In this document: one piece after another, positions 35,561 to 44,589 of the stretch
Position numbering within the stretch: the first letter of the stretch is position 1
How the letters are laid out: each line of letters opens with the position of its first letter
Source: CAVYXZ01 sp965223835
Lineage (GTDB): Bacteria > Chloroflexota > Anaerolineae > Aggregatilineales > Phototrophicaceae
NCBI GenBank assembly: GCA_965223835.1
Contig: CBDCXQ010000001.1
Coordinates: 2,170,001 to 2,234,000 of the forward strand
Length of the DNA stretch: 64,000 nt
Reading direction: 5' to 3'
Notes under the pieces: generated by a model
Told to the model about the DNA's origin: nothing
The model's database searches: none
What the model saw: only the letters and a program-made list of their open reading frames with translations
Program-made: the position numbers and the translations under genes

Positions 35561-36559
35561 ATGCTCACGAAAGTTACATTGCAGGACGTCGCTAACGATG
35601 CCGGTGTGTCTAAAGCCACGGTTTCTCTGGTGCTCAATGGCAATCCTCGTATCTCAGACAAAACGCGGGCGCGAGTTCAGGCCTCGCTGACAAAACTTGG
35701 CTATGTTCATAACTTGCAGGCAGCCAGCCTGCGCACACAACAATCATACACGATTGGCCTGGTGATTACGGATATTACCAATCCGTTTTATGCAGAACTC
35801 ACCAGTGGAATCGAAAGTACCTTGATGGGCGCCAATTACATTGCCTTGCTCGGAAGCACATCAGATGACCTCACTCATCAGGCCCGATTACTTGAAACCA
35901 TGTTAGGGCGTTCGGTCGATGGAGTCATACTGTGTCCGGCGCGGGGCACCCGGCCTGAACATCTGGAAGGCTTCATAGAGCGTATCCCAATGGTGTTAGT
36001 CACCCGCTACATCAATAACATCAGCCTCGATTATGTCGGAATTGATAATTACCTGGGGGCAGGTCGCGCCCTCCGTCACTTGATTGAACGCGGTCATAAG
36101 CGGATTGCGTTTATTGGTGGTCCCAGCAATTCATCTGCCCGGCAAGATCGACTGGCTGGTTATATGCATACTCTAGAAAAATACAACATCTTGCCGGATG
36201 AGGCATTGATGATAACCAGCCCAGTCACGCGGCAAGGGGGCTATGATGCAATTACCACATTGCTGCAAATGGATGTGCCACCGACTGCGGCATTGTGCTA
36301 CAACGATGTGGTCGCGTTTGGGGTTATGCTGGGGCTGCACAAAGCGCGTTTTACACCGGGGCAAGACTTTGCAGTGGTCGGGTTTGATGATGTATCCGAG
36401 GCAGCACTTTGGAACCCGGCCTTAACGACCATTGCCGGAACCCCAAATTATATGGGTGAAGAAGCCGCTAAGCTCTTGTTGGAGCGCATCGCCCAACCAG
36501 ATCGTTCTACCCGCCAGGTGATTTTGTCTTCGCCATTAGTCATTCGTGAATCATCCTAA
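35561..36559 (+). CDS. LacI-family transcriptional regulator 2
   Basis: 332-residue repressor. The helix-turn-helix is TLQDVANDAGVSKATVSLVL; the sensor domain follows with GLVITDITNPFYAEL and VVGFDDVSEAALWNP. It is divergent from transport operon 2, and the 281-nt region between holds two promoters and two matching palindromes, so it very probably represses both directions. The effector is presumably the sugar imported by system 2. It converges on the sulfotransferase-like gene without an obvious terminator. Confidence 0.94.
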   Translation: MLTKVTLQDVANDAGVSKATVSLVLNGNPRISDKTRARVQASLTKLGYVHNLQAASLRTQQSYTIGLVITDITNPFYAELTSGIESTLMGANYIALLGSTSDDLTHQARLLETMLGRSVDGVILCPARGTRPEHLEGFIERIPMVLVTRYINNISLDYVGIDNYLGAGRALRHLIERGHKRIAFIGGPSNSSARQDRLAGYMHTLEKYNILPDEALMITSPVTRQGGYDAITTLLQMDVPPTAALCYNDVVAFGVMLGLHKARFTPGQDFAVVGFDDVSEAALWNPALTTIAGTPNYMGEEAAKLLLERIAQPDRSTRQVILSSPLVIRESS

Positions 36560-36640
36560 TCTCAAAGCAAGTATAGAATCGTTTGTCTACGTCGAGGCGA
36601 AGTTGACATACTAGTTGGTGTAAGAAGTTATCAAATATGA

Positions 36641-37294
36641 TCAAGTAGTAGATTTCGGTTCGTTTTCTGCGAGCGGCTGCAACCGATTGCGGTACAAACT
36701 GGAGTCTACGGCTAGGGACATTGCGCGTATATCCAGACCCAATTGTAAGAAATCTTCTATTTCTGTGGCATATGTGTTGGTATCGCGAAGCACATCATGA
36801 TGATCCAAATATAAAACATCGAAGTTAGGCTGTTGCTTTAACCAGTTTATGACTGCTTGTAAATGGGCCTGATACTGCATGTGAAGTTCTTCTTGAGAGT
36901 GTTGATTTGTTGGTTCTCCCAGCGCTTTTAGCATTTTCTGCTGTGAAAGGAGGACTTCGTTCAGATTTCGGTTCATGAAAATGACTTGATAGTGGAACTC
37001 TGCCGGTAGATGTTGCAGCAAGGCTGAAATGACTTTGACGACCCGCCCCTGCGCTTCTGGCAGCCAATGGACATCACCCTCACGTAGTTTTTTCACTCGT
37101 TCAAACTCATAGTAGCCCAGCGGGTTGTTGACATCTGGTGTCCGAAAATGGTCGGAAAGCGTTGCTAACCCACCGGCCTCTAACATCTGCATCATCATTG
37201 ACGTTCCTGAACGAGGTAAACCCGATACGACAACAATTGATTGAGGTCTAGTCAAAGAGTGTAAGAGTTTTCTAAATAGCATTGGACCATCCAA
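36641..37294 (-). CDS. Sulfotransferase-like P-loop protein
   Basis: 217-residue protein with an N-terminal nucleotide-binding loop SGLPRSGTSMMMQMLEAGG, matching the 5'-phosphosulfate-binding loop of PAPS-dependent sulfotransferases (P-R-S-G-T). NRNLNEVLLSQQKML resembles the 3'-phosphate-binding region. It is shorter than classical carbohydrate sulfotransferases. It follows the nucleotide-sugar epimerase on the same strand after 39 nt, so both may work in making a surface glycan. No signal peptide or membrane anchor is seen. Other P-loop kinases are less likely because of the PRSGT motif. Confidence 0.75.
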   Translation of the reverse strand: MDGPMLFRKLLHSLTRPQSIVVVSGLPRSGTSMMMQMLEAGGLATLSDHFRTPDVNNPLGYYEFERVKKLREGDVHWLPEAQGRVVKVISALLQHLPAEFHYQVIFMNRNLNEVLLSQQKMLKALGEPTNQHSQEELHMQYQAHLQAVINWLKQQPNFDVLYLDHHDVLRDTNTYATEIEDFLQLGLDIRAMSLAVDSSLYRNRLQPLAENEPKSTT

Positions 37295-37333
37295 ACGCTG
37301 GTATATGTGACGATTGCTTGCTGGTGGGACAAC

Positions 37334-38272
37334 TTAAAGGTTCAAACGTTGGCGGTTCCACGCGACCTGTCTGGTTAGTCCATCGACCAGTGGCATGACT
37401 GGTTCGTAACCTAACCTGGCGCTAGCAGCGGTGATGTCCGCTAGAGTTCGTGTTTGTTCACCTTTACGATCTGGTCCCGGTGTTAGTTTAGCTTTGACAC
37501 CGATAATCTCTTCGAGAAGGCTAATCAAATCGTTCAGGCTAATCTCTTGCTGGCCCCCGATATTATAAATCGTACCGCGTTCGAAATGCTGTGATGCTAG
37601 CACGGTGCCGTTTACAATATCAGTCACATAAGTGTTCGCCCGCATCTGGGTGCCATCGCCAAAAACGACAATTTCCTGACCGGTTAATATCCGTTCAACG
37701 AAGATTTGATAGCCCATGTCGGGACGCTGGCGCGGTCCATACACCGAAAAATACCGCAAGATCGTCGTGGGTAGGTCAAATTGATCATCATAGGTGCGGA
37801 CTAAATGCTCGGCTGCAAGTTTGGTAATGCCGTATGGTGAAATTGGCATTAGGGGGGCATCCTCAGGCCCGACCACATACTTGCCGTAAACACTGGATGT
37901 GCTGGCATAGATAAACTGTTGCACCTGTCCATGCTGCCGCACGGCTTCTAGCAATCGCTGGGTGGCTTGAATATTACAAGTCATGTAGAGATCGAACTCA
38001 GTCCAACTTGCCACCAGGCCCGGCATTGCACCTAAATGAAAAACTACGTCGACGCCCCGTACAATGCTACTGAGATCATCGTTACGCAAATCACATTCGT
38101 GAAATGAGAAATGTGGATGCTGCCGAGCGACTGCCAGATTAGATTCTTTGATTGCGCGAGGGTAGTAGGGAATAAAGGCATCCAGGCCAACAACTGCATG
38201 AGATTGATCAAGCAATGTCTCACACAGGTGTGAGCCAATAAACCCTGCTGCTCCAGTCACGAGACAACGCAT
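37334..38272 (-). CDS. NAD-dependent nucleotide-sugar epimerase/dehydratase
   Basis: Extended short-chain dehydrogenase of 312 residues: NAD-binding VTGAAGFIGSHLCE at the N-terminus, catalytic YGITK (Tyr-x-x-x-Lys) near residue 150 with Ser/Thr in STSSVYG, and GPRQRPDMGY for nucleotide-sugar binding. The segment IPYYPRAIKESNLA recalls UDP-glucuronate 4-epimerase-like members, but UDP-glucose 4-epimerase or a dehydratase cannot be excluded. It is paired with the sulfotransferase-like gene downstream. Confidence 0.87.
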   Translation of the reverse strand: MRCLVTGAAGFIGSHLCETLLDQSHAVVGLDAFIPYYPRAIKESNLAVARQHPHFSFHECDLRNDDLSSIVRGVDVVFHLGAMPGLVASWTEFDLYMTCNIQATQRLLEAVRQHGQVQQFIYASTSSVYGKYVVGPEDAPLMPISPYGITKLAAEHLVRTYDDQFDLPTTILRYFSVYGPRQRPDMGYQIFVERILTGQEIVVFGDGTQMRANTYVTDIVNGTVLASQHFERGTIYNIGGQQEISLNDLISLLEEIIGVKAKLTPGPDRKGEQTRTLADITAASARLGYEPVMPLVDGLTRQVAWNRQRLNL

Positions 38273-38508
38273 GGTGTTCTTTCCCTTTAATCTGAATGAG
38301 GGTTAACTTTCCTCAGCGACATTATTGATAATAAAGTCCGTTTGCGCAAGTTACACCGAACCCGATAGGATGGCTTGTTGAGGCAAACTTGACATATGAA
38401 AGTCGGCAGCGCGCTGTACTGATTGCCACGCTTTGGTTTCGATTGATTGAGAAGCCCAAAAAATATTGTTGTACTCACAGAAAACAGCACAAATGAGCAT
38501 ATTTATGG
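38273..38508. other. Intergenic region upstream of the epimerase
   Basis: This first half of a 520-nt gene-free stretch should hold the minus-strand promoter of the epimerase gene. I see no confident promoter, RNA or repeat in it. The second half holds the promoter, operator and leader ORF of transport system 3. Confidence 0.4.
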
Positions 38509-38536
38509 TTGACATAAATCTTACAGCAACTATAAT
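38509..38536 (+). promoter_or_regulatory. Promoter of oligopeptide-type ABC operon 3
   Basis: Perfect consensus hexamers TTGACA (38509-38514) and TATAAT (38531-38536) with a 16-nt spacer. The start is expected near 38543, inside the palindrome that follows. It is the strongest-looking promoter in the window, consistent with a need for repression. Confidence 0.82.
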
Positions 38537-38538
38537 CG

Positions 38539-38561
38539 TTTACGTGATCCGGTCACATAAA
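38539..38561. promoter_or_regulatory. Operator-like palindrome at promoter 3
   Basis: 23-bp imperfect inverted repeat: outer arms TTTA/TAAA, inner arms GTGA/TCAC around a centre rich in C and G. It covers the predicted start site. It shares the ACGTGA and CCGGT elements with the palindrome at 46702-46719, so LacI regulator 3 (45593-46600) may bind both. A CRP-type site is less likely because the GTGA-TCAC spacing is 5, not 6. Confidence 0.6.
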
Positions 38562-38616
38562 CCATGGTTGAATACCTCTCTCCATCATTTCGCTACCCAC
38601 GAGGTGAACAGATTTA

Positions 38617-38730
38617 ATGGTTGAAACGCGTGAATTAATCCGTCAACGACGAGAACGTCAGCTTGCGCCACCCTGCATTGCTAAAATGGCGGTGCAAGTT
38701 GTGCCAAGCTTGATGGTGTCGCGAATTTAA
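38617..38730 (+). CDS. Possible leader ORF (37 codons) upstream of binding protein 3
   Basis: ATG at 38617 with a good SD (GAGGTGA, 38601-38607), open for 37 codons to TAA at 38728-38730, 62 nt before the binding-protein start. The N-terminal half is strongly basic (RELIRQRRERQLA). The second half overlaps an imperfect stem-loop (about 38663-38696). It may be a regulatory leader peptide or the relic of a gene. No homologue is recognised. Confidence 0.4.
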   Translation: MVETRELIRQRRERQLAPPCIAKMAVQVVPSLMVSRI

Positions 38731-38792
38731 CTGTTCTTCTGTTGCCATAGTTTGCGTGCAATTTGTATATTACCGTAAAGGATGAGTTCGTT

Positions 38793-40343
38793 GTGAGTAA
38801 CGTAAAAAGCACACCCTCTACTGGCATTTCCCGTCGCAACTTCTTAAGGATTTTCGCAGCGGGTACCGCGACTGCTGTTGGTTCTGTGGCAGTTGATCTT
38901 TCCTCACTCAGCAATCTCGCTTTAGCTCAAGATACCAATACACTACGAATTGCGTGGCTAACACCGGCGACGCTCGATCCACGTTCAGCATCGGGTGATA
39001 GTGAAATCGCGATCCTCAATGCTCTGTACGACTATCTGATTGAAACGGATGCAGCTTCAAATCTGGTGCCACGCCTGGCCTCGTCCTGGTCCATCAGCGA
39101 CGATGGACTGCAATATACATTGCAGATTCGTGAAGATGCCGTTTTCCACGATGGTAGTCCTGTTACCGTAGACGATGTTTTGTGGACATTCCAATGGCAG
39201 CAAGAAGCTGAAGGTACAGTGGCGAACCTACTTTCGACGGTTGAATCCATCGAAGCTGGTGAAGGTAGCTCGATTGTCATTACATTGACAGAGCAAAATC
39301 CCGACTTCCTTTTCAATCTTACCGACAACAAACTTGTGATGTTGAAGGCTGGTGCTGAGAATATTGGTGAAGAATTTAATGGGTCCGGGCCATTTGTGTT
39401 GGAAGAATTGCTCCCTGGCGACCGTGCTATTATGTCTGCAAATCCCAATTATTGGGGCGGGGCGGCCTCTATTGAGCGGCTTGAATTCATTTTCTTTGAT
39501 GACCAACAGGCTGGCATTGCGGCGGTTCAAGGCGGGACAGCCGATGGTATTCTTCGCCTCGATAATTCCAGTTTTCTGGGTTTCAGCGGTGATGTAAACT
39601 TTGCTACGACCGATATTCCGACCAGTGGTCATCATCTGGTGCGGTTACGGGCTGATCGTGCGCCCGGTGATGATGTCCAGGTGCGGCAAGCCTTCAAACT
39701 GGCAACAGACCGCAATGCAATCTGGGATCGAGTCCAGCTCGGTTTTGGGGCATCTGGTAAAGATTCGCCAATTGGGCCGGCGTTTGGGCAGTATTTCCTG
39801 GCTGATCTTGAGGTTCCCGAAAGGGATCCACAGGCGGCGGCGGAATTATTGGCAGCCGCAGGTTATGCCGATGGCCTGGATATGACTCTGCACGTACCGA
39901 ATAGTGGCAGCTTCCCCGATTTGGCCCAGGCATTGGCTGCGCAATGGGAAGAAGCTGGCATTCGGGTAGAGATTCAACTCGAAGATGAAAACGCCTATTA
40001 CGTTGAAGATTGGCTGGAAGTTGACCTCGGTGTGACGGGCTGGGGGGCGCGTCCGATCCCGCAATTTTATCTGGATGTTGCTTACCAGACCGGCGCAATT
40101 TGGAACGAATCGCACTTCAGTGACGAAAGGGTGGATGAATTAATTGACATTGCTCGTTCATCACTCGATCAAACCGAGCGGGCAGCGGCCTATGGTGAAA
40201 TACAGGAAATTATGCTGGACCGCGGCCCCATCATTGTGCCGTATTTCTTCGCTCAGTTTATGGTTATGGCCGAAAATGTGGCAGGGGTTGAATTGCATCC
40301 CTTCGCTGGCCGGACGAATTTTAATAGCGCCGTAATTAGCTAG
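38793..40343 (+). CDS. ABC transporter, substrate-binding protein (family 5), system 3
   Basis: Exported binding protein of the oligopeptide/oligosaccharide class, 516 residues. The N-terminus has a Tat signal (SRRNFLRIFAAG) ending near ALAQ with no lipobox. The mature part shows DppA/OppA hallmarks: LDPRSASGDSEIAILNALYD, YTLQIREDAVFHDGSPVT and a late LDRGPIIVPYF. The start is GTG 38793, with AAAGGA 10 nt upstream; a TTG ten codons earlier is disfavoured. It is the first gene of an operon with a DppC permease, a double ATPase and a DppB permease. Confidence 0.9.
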   Translation: MSNVKSTPSTGISRRNFLRIFAAGTATAVGSVAVDLSSLSNLALAQDTNTLRIAWLTPATLDPRSASGDSEIAILNALYDYLIETDAASNLVPRLASSWSISDDGLQYTLQIREDAVFHDGSPVTVDDVLWTFQWQQEAEGTVANLLSTVESIEAGEGSSIVITLTEQNPDFLFNLTDNKLVMLKAGAENIGEEFNGSGPFVLEELLPGDRAIMSANPNYWGGAASIERLEFIFFDDQQAGIAAVQGGTADGILRLDNSSFLGFSGDVNFATTDIPTSGHHLVRLRADRAPGDDVQVRQAFKLATDRNAIWDRVQLGFGASGKDSPIGPAFGQYFLADLEVPERDPQAAAELLAAAGYADGLDMTLHVPNSGSFPDLAQALAAQWEEAGIRVEIQLEDENAYYVEDWLEVDLGVTGWGARPIPQFYLDVAYQTGAIWNESHFSDERVDELIDIARSSLDQTERAAAYGEIQEIMLDRGPIIVPYFFAQFMVMAENVAGVELHPFAGRTNFNSAVIS

Positions 40344-40349
40344 TATATT

Positions 40350-40380
40350 AGGGAGCGGTCGGAGTGGGCTGCTCCCTTTC
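40350..40380 (+). terminator. Hairpin after binding protein 3
   Basis: A 7-bp perfect stem (AGGGAGC / GCTCCCT) with a 14-nt loop, followed by TTCATTTCC. It lies 6 nt after the binding-protein stop and 89 nt before the permease start, matching the hairpins of the other systems. Confidence 0.62.
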
Positions 40381-40468
40381 ATTTCCTCCATTAGATTAAA
40401 CCTCAACTTGATGAGTTTGACTTTCGTTGTTTCAACATTAGTCAGCAATTGTAAGAGATAATTGATCG

Positions 40469-41398
40469 ATGATCGCAATACGAACCAGGATTGCGCGTGA
40501 AGTCGCTGGCTTCTTCCAATTTATCAAAGAACTTTTCCGCCAACCACAATCCGCTATCGGGACTTTACTCGTCGTCTTTTTCTTATTATTGGCAATATTT
40601 GGCAAACAGATCGCGCCATCCCCAAATCCCAACGACCAAAGCCATGAAGCCCGAGTTGCGCCGACCTTGAGTATTACATCCTTTGAACTTGGTCTCCATC
40701 CTTTTGGTACTGATCGGCTGGGTCGCGATGTCTATAGTCGGGTGATCCTGGGGGCGGAAAGCATCTTTCGAATTGCTGGTCTGGGTACGCTATTCGCTGT
40801 GCTTATTGGTACTGCGATTGGATTATTTATGGGGTACCAGGGTGGTTTGATTGATGAAGCTCTGGGACGGGTTATTGATGCGCTACTGGCATTGCCGGCA
40901 TTGCTGCTGGCGCTGGTGATGGTTGGAATCGTGCGCAACCTTGATTTTGACTCGGGTAGCTGGCAAGCTGCCCTGTCGAATAATGTGGTTCTGATTGTGA
41001 TCGCGATACTTTATGTCCCTATTGTTGCGCGGGTTGCCAGAAGTACAACGTTGGACATCAAGACTCGCGAATTCATTGAAGCGGCGCAGATACGTGGTGA
41101 ATCCACCTTTTATATTATTTTTCGAGAAATTTTGCCTTCGGTAATCCCGTCGCTGGTGGTTGAAGCCTCTTTGCGCTTTTCATACGCGATATTCCTGGTG
41201 GCATCGTTAGGCTTCCTGGGGTTTGGTGCTCGTCCGCCATCGCCAGATTGGGGATTGATGGTCAATGAAAATCGAGGTGGTTTCTACCAGCTCACCCCCT
41301 GGGCGTTGGAGTTTCCAGCATCAGCCATTGCGATACTCGTTATTGGCGTCAATCTCATGTCAGATGGTATTCGGCGAGTTGTACAAAAGGGTGGGTAG
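40469..41398 (+). CDS. ABC transporter permease (DppC-type), system 3
   Basis: Membrane subunit of 309 residues. A cytoplasmic N-terminus precedes a first helix (TLLVVFFLLLAIFG), then comes a periplasmic loop with PFGTDRLGRDVYSRVI, the DppC/OppC family mark, and further helices. The EAA loop is EFIEAAQIRGESTFYIIFRE. The double-ATPase gene begins 1 nt after its stop. Confidence 0.93.
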   Translation: MIAIRTRIAREVAGFFQFIKELFRQPQSAIGTLLVVFFLLLAIFGKQIAPSPNPNDQSHEARVAPTLSITSFELGLHPFGTDRLGRDVYSRVILGAESIFRIAGLGTLFAVLIGTAIGLFMGYQGGLIDEALGRVIDALLALPALLLALVMVGIVRNLDFDSGSWQAALSNNVVLIVIAILYVPIVARVARSTTLDIKTREFIEAAQIRGESTFYIIFREILPSVIPSLVVEASLRFSYAIFLVASLGFLGFGARPPSPDWGLMVNENRGGFYQLTPWALEFPASAIAILVIGVNLMSDGIRRVVQKGG

Positions 41399-41399
41399 A

Positions 41400-43484
41400 A
41401 TGGGATCGCAGCGGCAAAAGCTGTTGGATGTCGACCAACTGACTATCAGTTATCAGATGAACAAACAATGGATTCCGGCGGTTCGGGATTTTTGTTTGCA
41501 ATTGCGTCCAGGCCAGATTTATGGATTAGTCGGCGAGTCGGGTTCAGGTAAATCAACCATTGCTATGGCGCTTATGCGTTACCTGAGTGCAAATGGGCGC
41601 ATTGAAAAAAGTGGGCGGCTCGATTTCGGTGGACAAGATATGATCGGGTTGAGTTATGGCGAAATGCGGCAGTTATGGGGGCGGCGGATTAAGCTTGTGC
41701 CTCAAAACGCCGGTGCTGCGCTCAACCCCTCGATCAAAATTGGCCGCCAGGTGACCGAAGTCCTCACAAAGTTGATGGCGATGGATCAGCGGACAGCATA
41801 CAAAAAAATGATCGAGATGTTCAAGGATGTCAATCTGGTTGACCCAGAAAATGTAGCCGACCGTTACCCACACGAGCTAAGTGGTGGTATGCAACAACGG
41901 GTGACGATTGCGATGGCGTTAATTACGAACCCCGAACTGCTTATCATGGATGAGCCAACAACGGGTCTGGATGTAACGACTGAAGCGGTTATCCTGGATC
42001 TGGTACGTAAGCTCATCGCCGACCGCAACACCGGCGTTATCTATATCACGCATAACCTGGGGGTGGTGGCCCAATTGTGTGAGCGGGTGTTGGTGTTATA
42101 CGCCGGTGAGATTATGGAAGATGCTGACGTCGATGATTTGTATGAAAGGCCGTTTCATCCGTATACGCTCGGCCTTTTGAATAGTGTTCCTCGACCGGGG
42201 CAAACCAAGCGTGATTCCCAATTGCAATCCATTCGTGGCAATCCGCCCTCATTGGCAGAACTACCAACCGGATGCGTTTTTACCGAGCGCTGCGCGTTCG
42301 CCATCGATAAATGCCGCGACATAAAACCACCTTTAGAGCGACTTGATCATGACCGACTGGTGCGTTGTCATCGTTGGGAAGAAATTGCTTCCGGCGAATT
42401 ACAATTTGAAGATTTTGTTGATTTTTCAATCAAGAACAAGCTTGATGAAACAACAAAAACGTTGATGCAGGTTGAAGATCTGACGAAACATTTTCCAGTC
42501 AAGCAAGATTTTTCTGACATCATCAACGGTGTAAAGCCCGCGCCAATTCGCGCGGTTGATGGCATTAATCTCAGTGTCCGTGCCGGGCATACGCTGGGGT
42601 TGGTGGGGGAAAGCGGCAGCGGCAAGACGACCTTATCGCGCGTCATTATTGGGTTGCAAGAGCGGACAGATGGCAAACTTGAATTGCTGGGGATGGATAT
42701 TCGTAACAGTGTTCGCGAACGCAGTGCCGATGTGTTAGCGAAAATCCAGATGGTTTTCCAGAATCCGCAGAATTCGTTGAATCCATATTTGTCAGTGCGT
42801 CAGACGATCCGGCGGCCCTTAATGAAATTGCGCGGTTTTTCCCGTCAGGACGCCGATGATGAGGTGCTTGAGTTGCTCCAGGCCGTAAATTTGAAGCCTG
42901 AATATGCCAACCGATTTCCAGACGAACTCAGTGGAGGCGAAAAGCAACGGGTTGTGATCGCACGGGCGTTCGCGTCTGACCCCGATTTAATCATTTGTGA
43001 TGAGCCGGTTTCAGCGCTTGATGTTTCAGTTCAATCTGCCGTTCTCAATTTGTTAGCGCGGCTTCAAGTTGAGAATGAAACTGCTTATATGTTTATCTCG
43101 CATGACCTGGCTGTCGTTGGTTATTTGGCAGACTATATTGCCGTTATGTATTTGGGCCAACTGTTTGAAGTGGGCACCGCTGCCGAGTTGTTCCGTGCTC
43201 CATTTCACCCCTATACCGAAGCATTGGTCTCGGCAATTCCAGTAGCCGACCCAACCCACAAAGCCGAGCGATTACTGCTCAATGATACCTTACCCAGTGC
43301 GCAAAACCTGCCCACGGGCTGTCGTTTCCATACGCGCTGCCCCCGCAAGATTGGTGAAATTTGTGAGCAAGAGGTGCCACCCTGGCAAAACGCCGATGAT
43401 GAACACTTCATTCGTTGTCATATTCCCCTTGAGGAATTGACAGCGCTGCAAGCACCTTCAGCAGTCAATACAGAGAGCGGATAG
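41400..43484 (+). CDS. ABC transporter double ATPase (DppD-DppF fusion), system 3
   Basis: Cytoplasmic ATPase of 694 residues that fuses the two nucleotide-binding domains normally on separate DppD and DppF chains. The first half has GESGSGKST, LSGGMQQRV and IMDEPTTGLD; the second has GESGSGKTT, LSGGEKQRV and CDEPVSALD. Each half ends with the oligopeptide-type cysteine tail (GCVFTERCAFAIDKC; GCRFHTRCPRKIGEIC). The start is ATG 41400 with AAAAGGG upstream; a longer frame from 41265 would overlap the permease and is not credible. Confidence 0.94.
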   Translation: MGSQRQKLLDVDQLTISYQMNKQWIPAVRDFCLQLRPGQIYGLVGESGSGKSTIAMALMRYLSANGRIEKSGRLDFGGQDMIGLSYGEMRQLWGRRIKLVPQNAGAALNPSIKIGRQVTEVLTKLMAMDQRTAYKKMIEMFKDVNLVDPENVADRYPHELSGGMQQRVTIAMALITNPELLIMDEPTTGLDVTTEAVILDLVRKLIADRNTGVIYITHNLGVVAQLCERVLVLYAGEIMEDADVDDLYERPFHPYTLGLLNSVPRPGQTKRDSQLQSIRGNPPSLAELPTGCVFTERCAFAIDKCRDIKPPLERLDHDRLVRCHRWEEIASGELQFEDFVDFSIKNKLDETTKTLMQVEDLTKHFPVKQDFSDIINGVKPAPIRAVDGINLSVRAGHTLGLVGESGSGKTTLSRVIIGLQERTDGKLELLGMDIRNSVRERSADVLAKIQMVFQNPQNSLNPYLSVRQTIRRPLMKLRGFSRQDADDEVLELLQAVNLKPEYANRFPDELSGGEKQRVVIARAFASDPDLIICDEPVSALDVSVQSAVLNLLARLQVENETAYMFISHDLAVVGYLADYIAVMYLGQLFEVGTAAELFRAPFHPYTEALVSAIPVADPTHKAERLLLNDTLPSAQNLPTGCRFHTRCPRKIGEICEQEVPPWQNADDEHFIRCHIPLEELTALQAPSAVNTESG

Positions 43485-43488
43485 GCCA

Positions 43489-44469
43489 ATGCTGCGATTC
43501 TTGCGCCGTCGATTCATATTTTTCATTTTCACCTACCTGCTGACATCGCTGACGATCTTCTTTTTACTTCGGGTATTACCCGGCGATCCGGCCAGAGTGA
43601 TTGCGGGTGGGCGTGAGGCCAGTGAGCAGCAAGTTATGGAAATCCGTGAAGAATTGGGCCTGAACGTCTCCATTCCGCAGCAATACATTGACTGGGGTGC
43701 GGATTTTTTGCGCGGTGACTGGGGTGATTCGGTAGCTTTTCGCGGTGCCGATAATCGCGACTTGATTCTGGAACGTGCTCGGAATTCAGCCCGTCTGGCG
43801 CTTGTTGCGCTGTTTATTTCGGTTCCAGTTTCGGTTTTAATGGGCATTATCGCCGGACTTAATGAAAATAAGTTGACTGATACGTTGATTTCGATCTGGA
43901 CATTATCGGTTGTCAGTTTGCCAGAATTTGTTACTGGCCTGTTTCTCATCAATATTGTTGCATTACGCTGGGCGGATAATCCACTTGCTAATTTACTTGG
44001 TTGGTGGTTTCCGTCTAGTTCGGCGGTTCCGGCCAATGCGTCCTTTGCCGAGGCATTGCCAAGTTTGTGGCTGCCGGCCTTTGCGGCGACGCTGGTATTG
44101 TTGGCCTACATTTCGCGGTTGACTCGGGCGGGTGTGATCGAAGAATTGAAACGCGACTATGTTCGAACTGCCGCGTTGAAGGGTATTCCTTATCGCGACG
44201 TGATCTTCAGGCATGTCCTGCGCAATGCGCTGTTGCCAACCGTCACCGTGATTGCCATCAGTATTACCTGGCTTATCAGCGGTTTGGTCGTTATTGAATT
44301 TGTTTTTGGCTATCCGGGTTTGGGTAGCTTGCTCATTGCAGCGATTGAGCGCCGTGATTTGTTGCTAGTCCAAGCCATTGTGATGGTTACGGTGAGCATC
44401 ATTCTGTTCACTAATTTGTTGGCAGATCTGGCCTATGCTGCGCTCAATCCCCGGATTAAGCTGGAATAA
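43489..44469 (+). CDS. ABC transporter permease (DppB-type), system 3
   Basis: Membrane subunit of 326 residues. The DppB mark LLRVLPGDPARVIAGG lies after the first helix and the EAA loop is DYVRTAALKGIPYRDVIFRH. It begins 4 nt after the ATPase stop and ends the operon. The gene order binding protein-DppC-ATPase-DppB is unusual; most operons place DppB and DppC together before the ATPase. Confidence 0.93.
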   Translation: MLRFLRRRFIFFIFTYLLTSLTIFFLLRVLPGDPARVIAGGREASEQQVMEIREELGLNVSIPQQYIDWGADFLRGDWGDSVAFRGADNRDLILERARNSARLALVALFISVPVSVLMGIIAGLNENKLTDTLISIWTLSVVSLPEFVTGLFLINIVALRWADNPLANLLGWWFPSSSAVPANASFAEALPSLWLPAFAATLVLLAYISRLTRAGVIEELKRDYVRTAALKGIPYRDVIFRHVLRNALLPTVTVIAISITWLISGLVVIEFVFGYPGLGSLLIAAIERRDLLLVQAIVMVTVSIILFTNLLADLAYAALNPRIKLE

Positions 44470-44589
44470 CAGATGCTGTCATGCACGGTACGAAATTTTC
44501 AGCATATAAATAAAAATTCCTGCTCATCTGTTAGCAGTTGCTTACCCAACCACTCACAGCGAACAGGAATTATTGCTTACTAAGAAAGG

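Noticed and set aside
38539..38561. CRP-like site at promoter 3
   Set aside because: The GTGA and TCAC half-sites are 5 nt apart instead of 6, and the repeat extends outward to TTTA/TAAA and shares elements with the LacI-associated palindrome at 46702.
41265..41399. Longer reading frame for the double ATPase starting at 41265
   Set aside because: It would overlap the DppC permease by 134 nt with no SD, and the sequence before ATG 41400 has no family similarity. ATG 41400 has AAAAGGG upstream and follows the permease stop by 1 nt.
44515..44571. Inverted repeat AATTCCTG / CAGGAATT between convergent genes as a terminator
   Set aside because: The loop is about 41 nt and the stem only 8 bp with low GC, so it would not form a stable intrinsic terminator.
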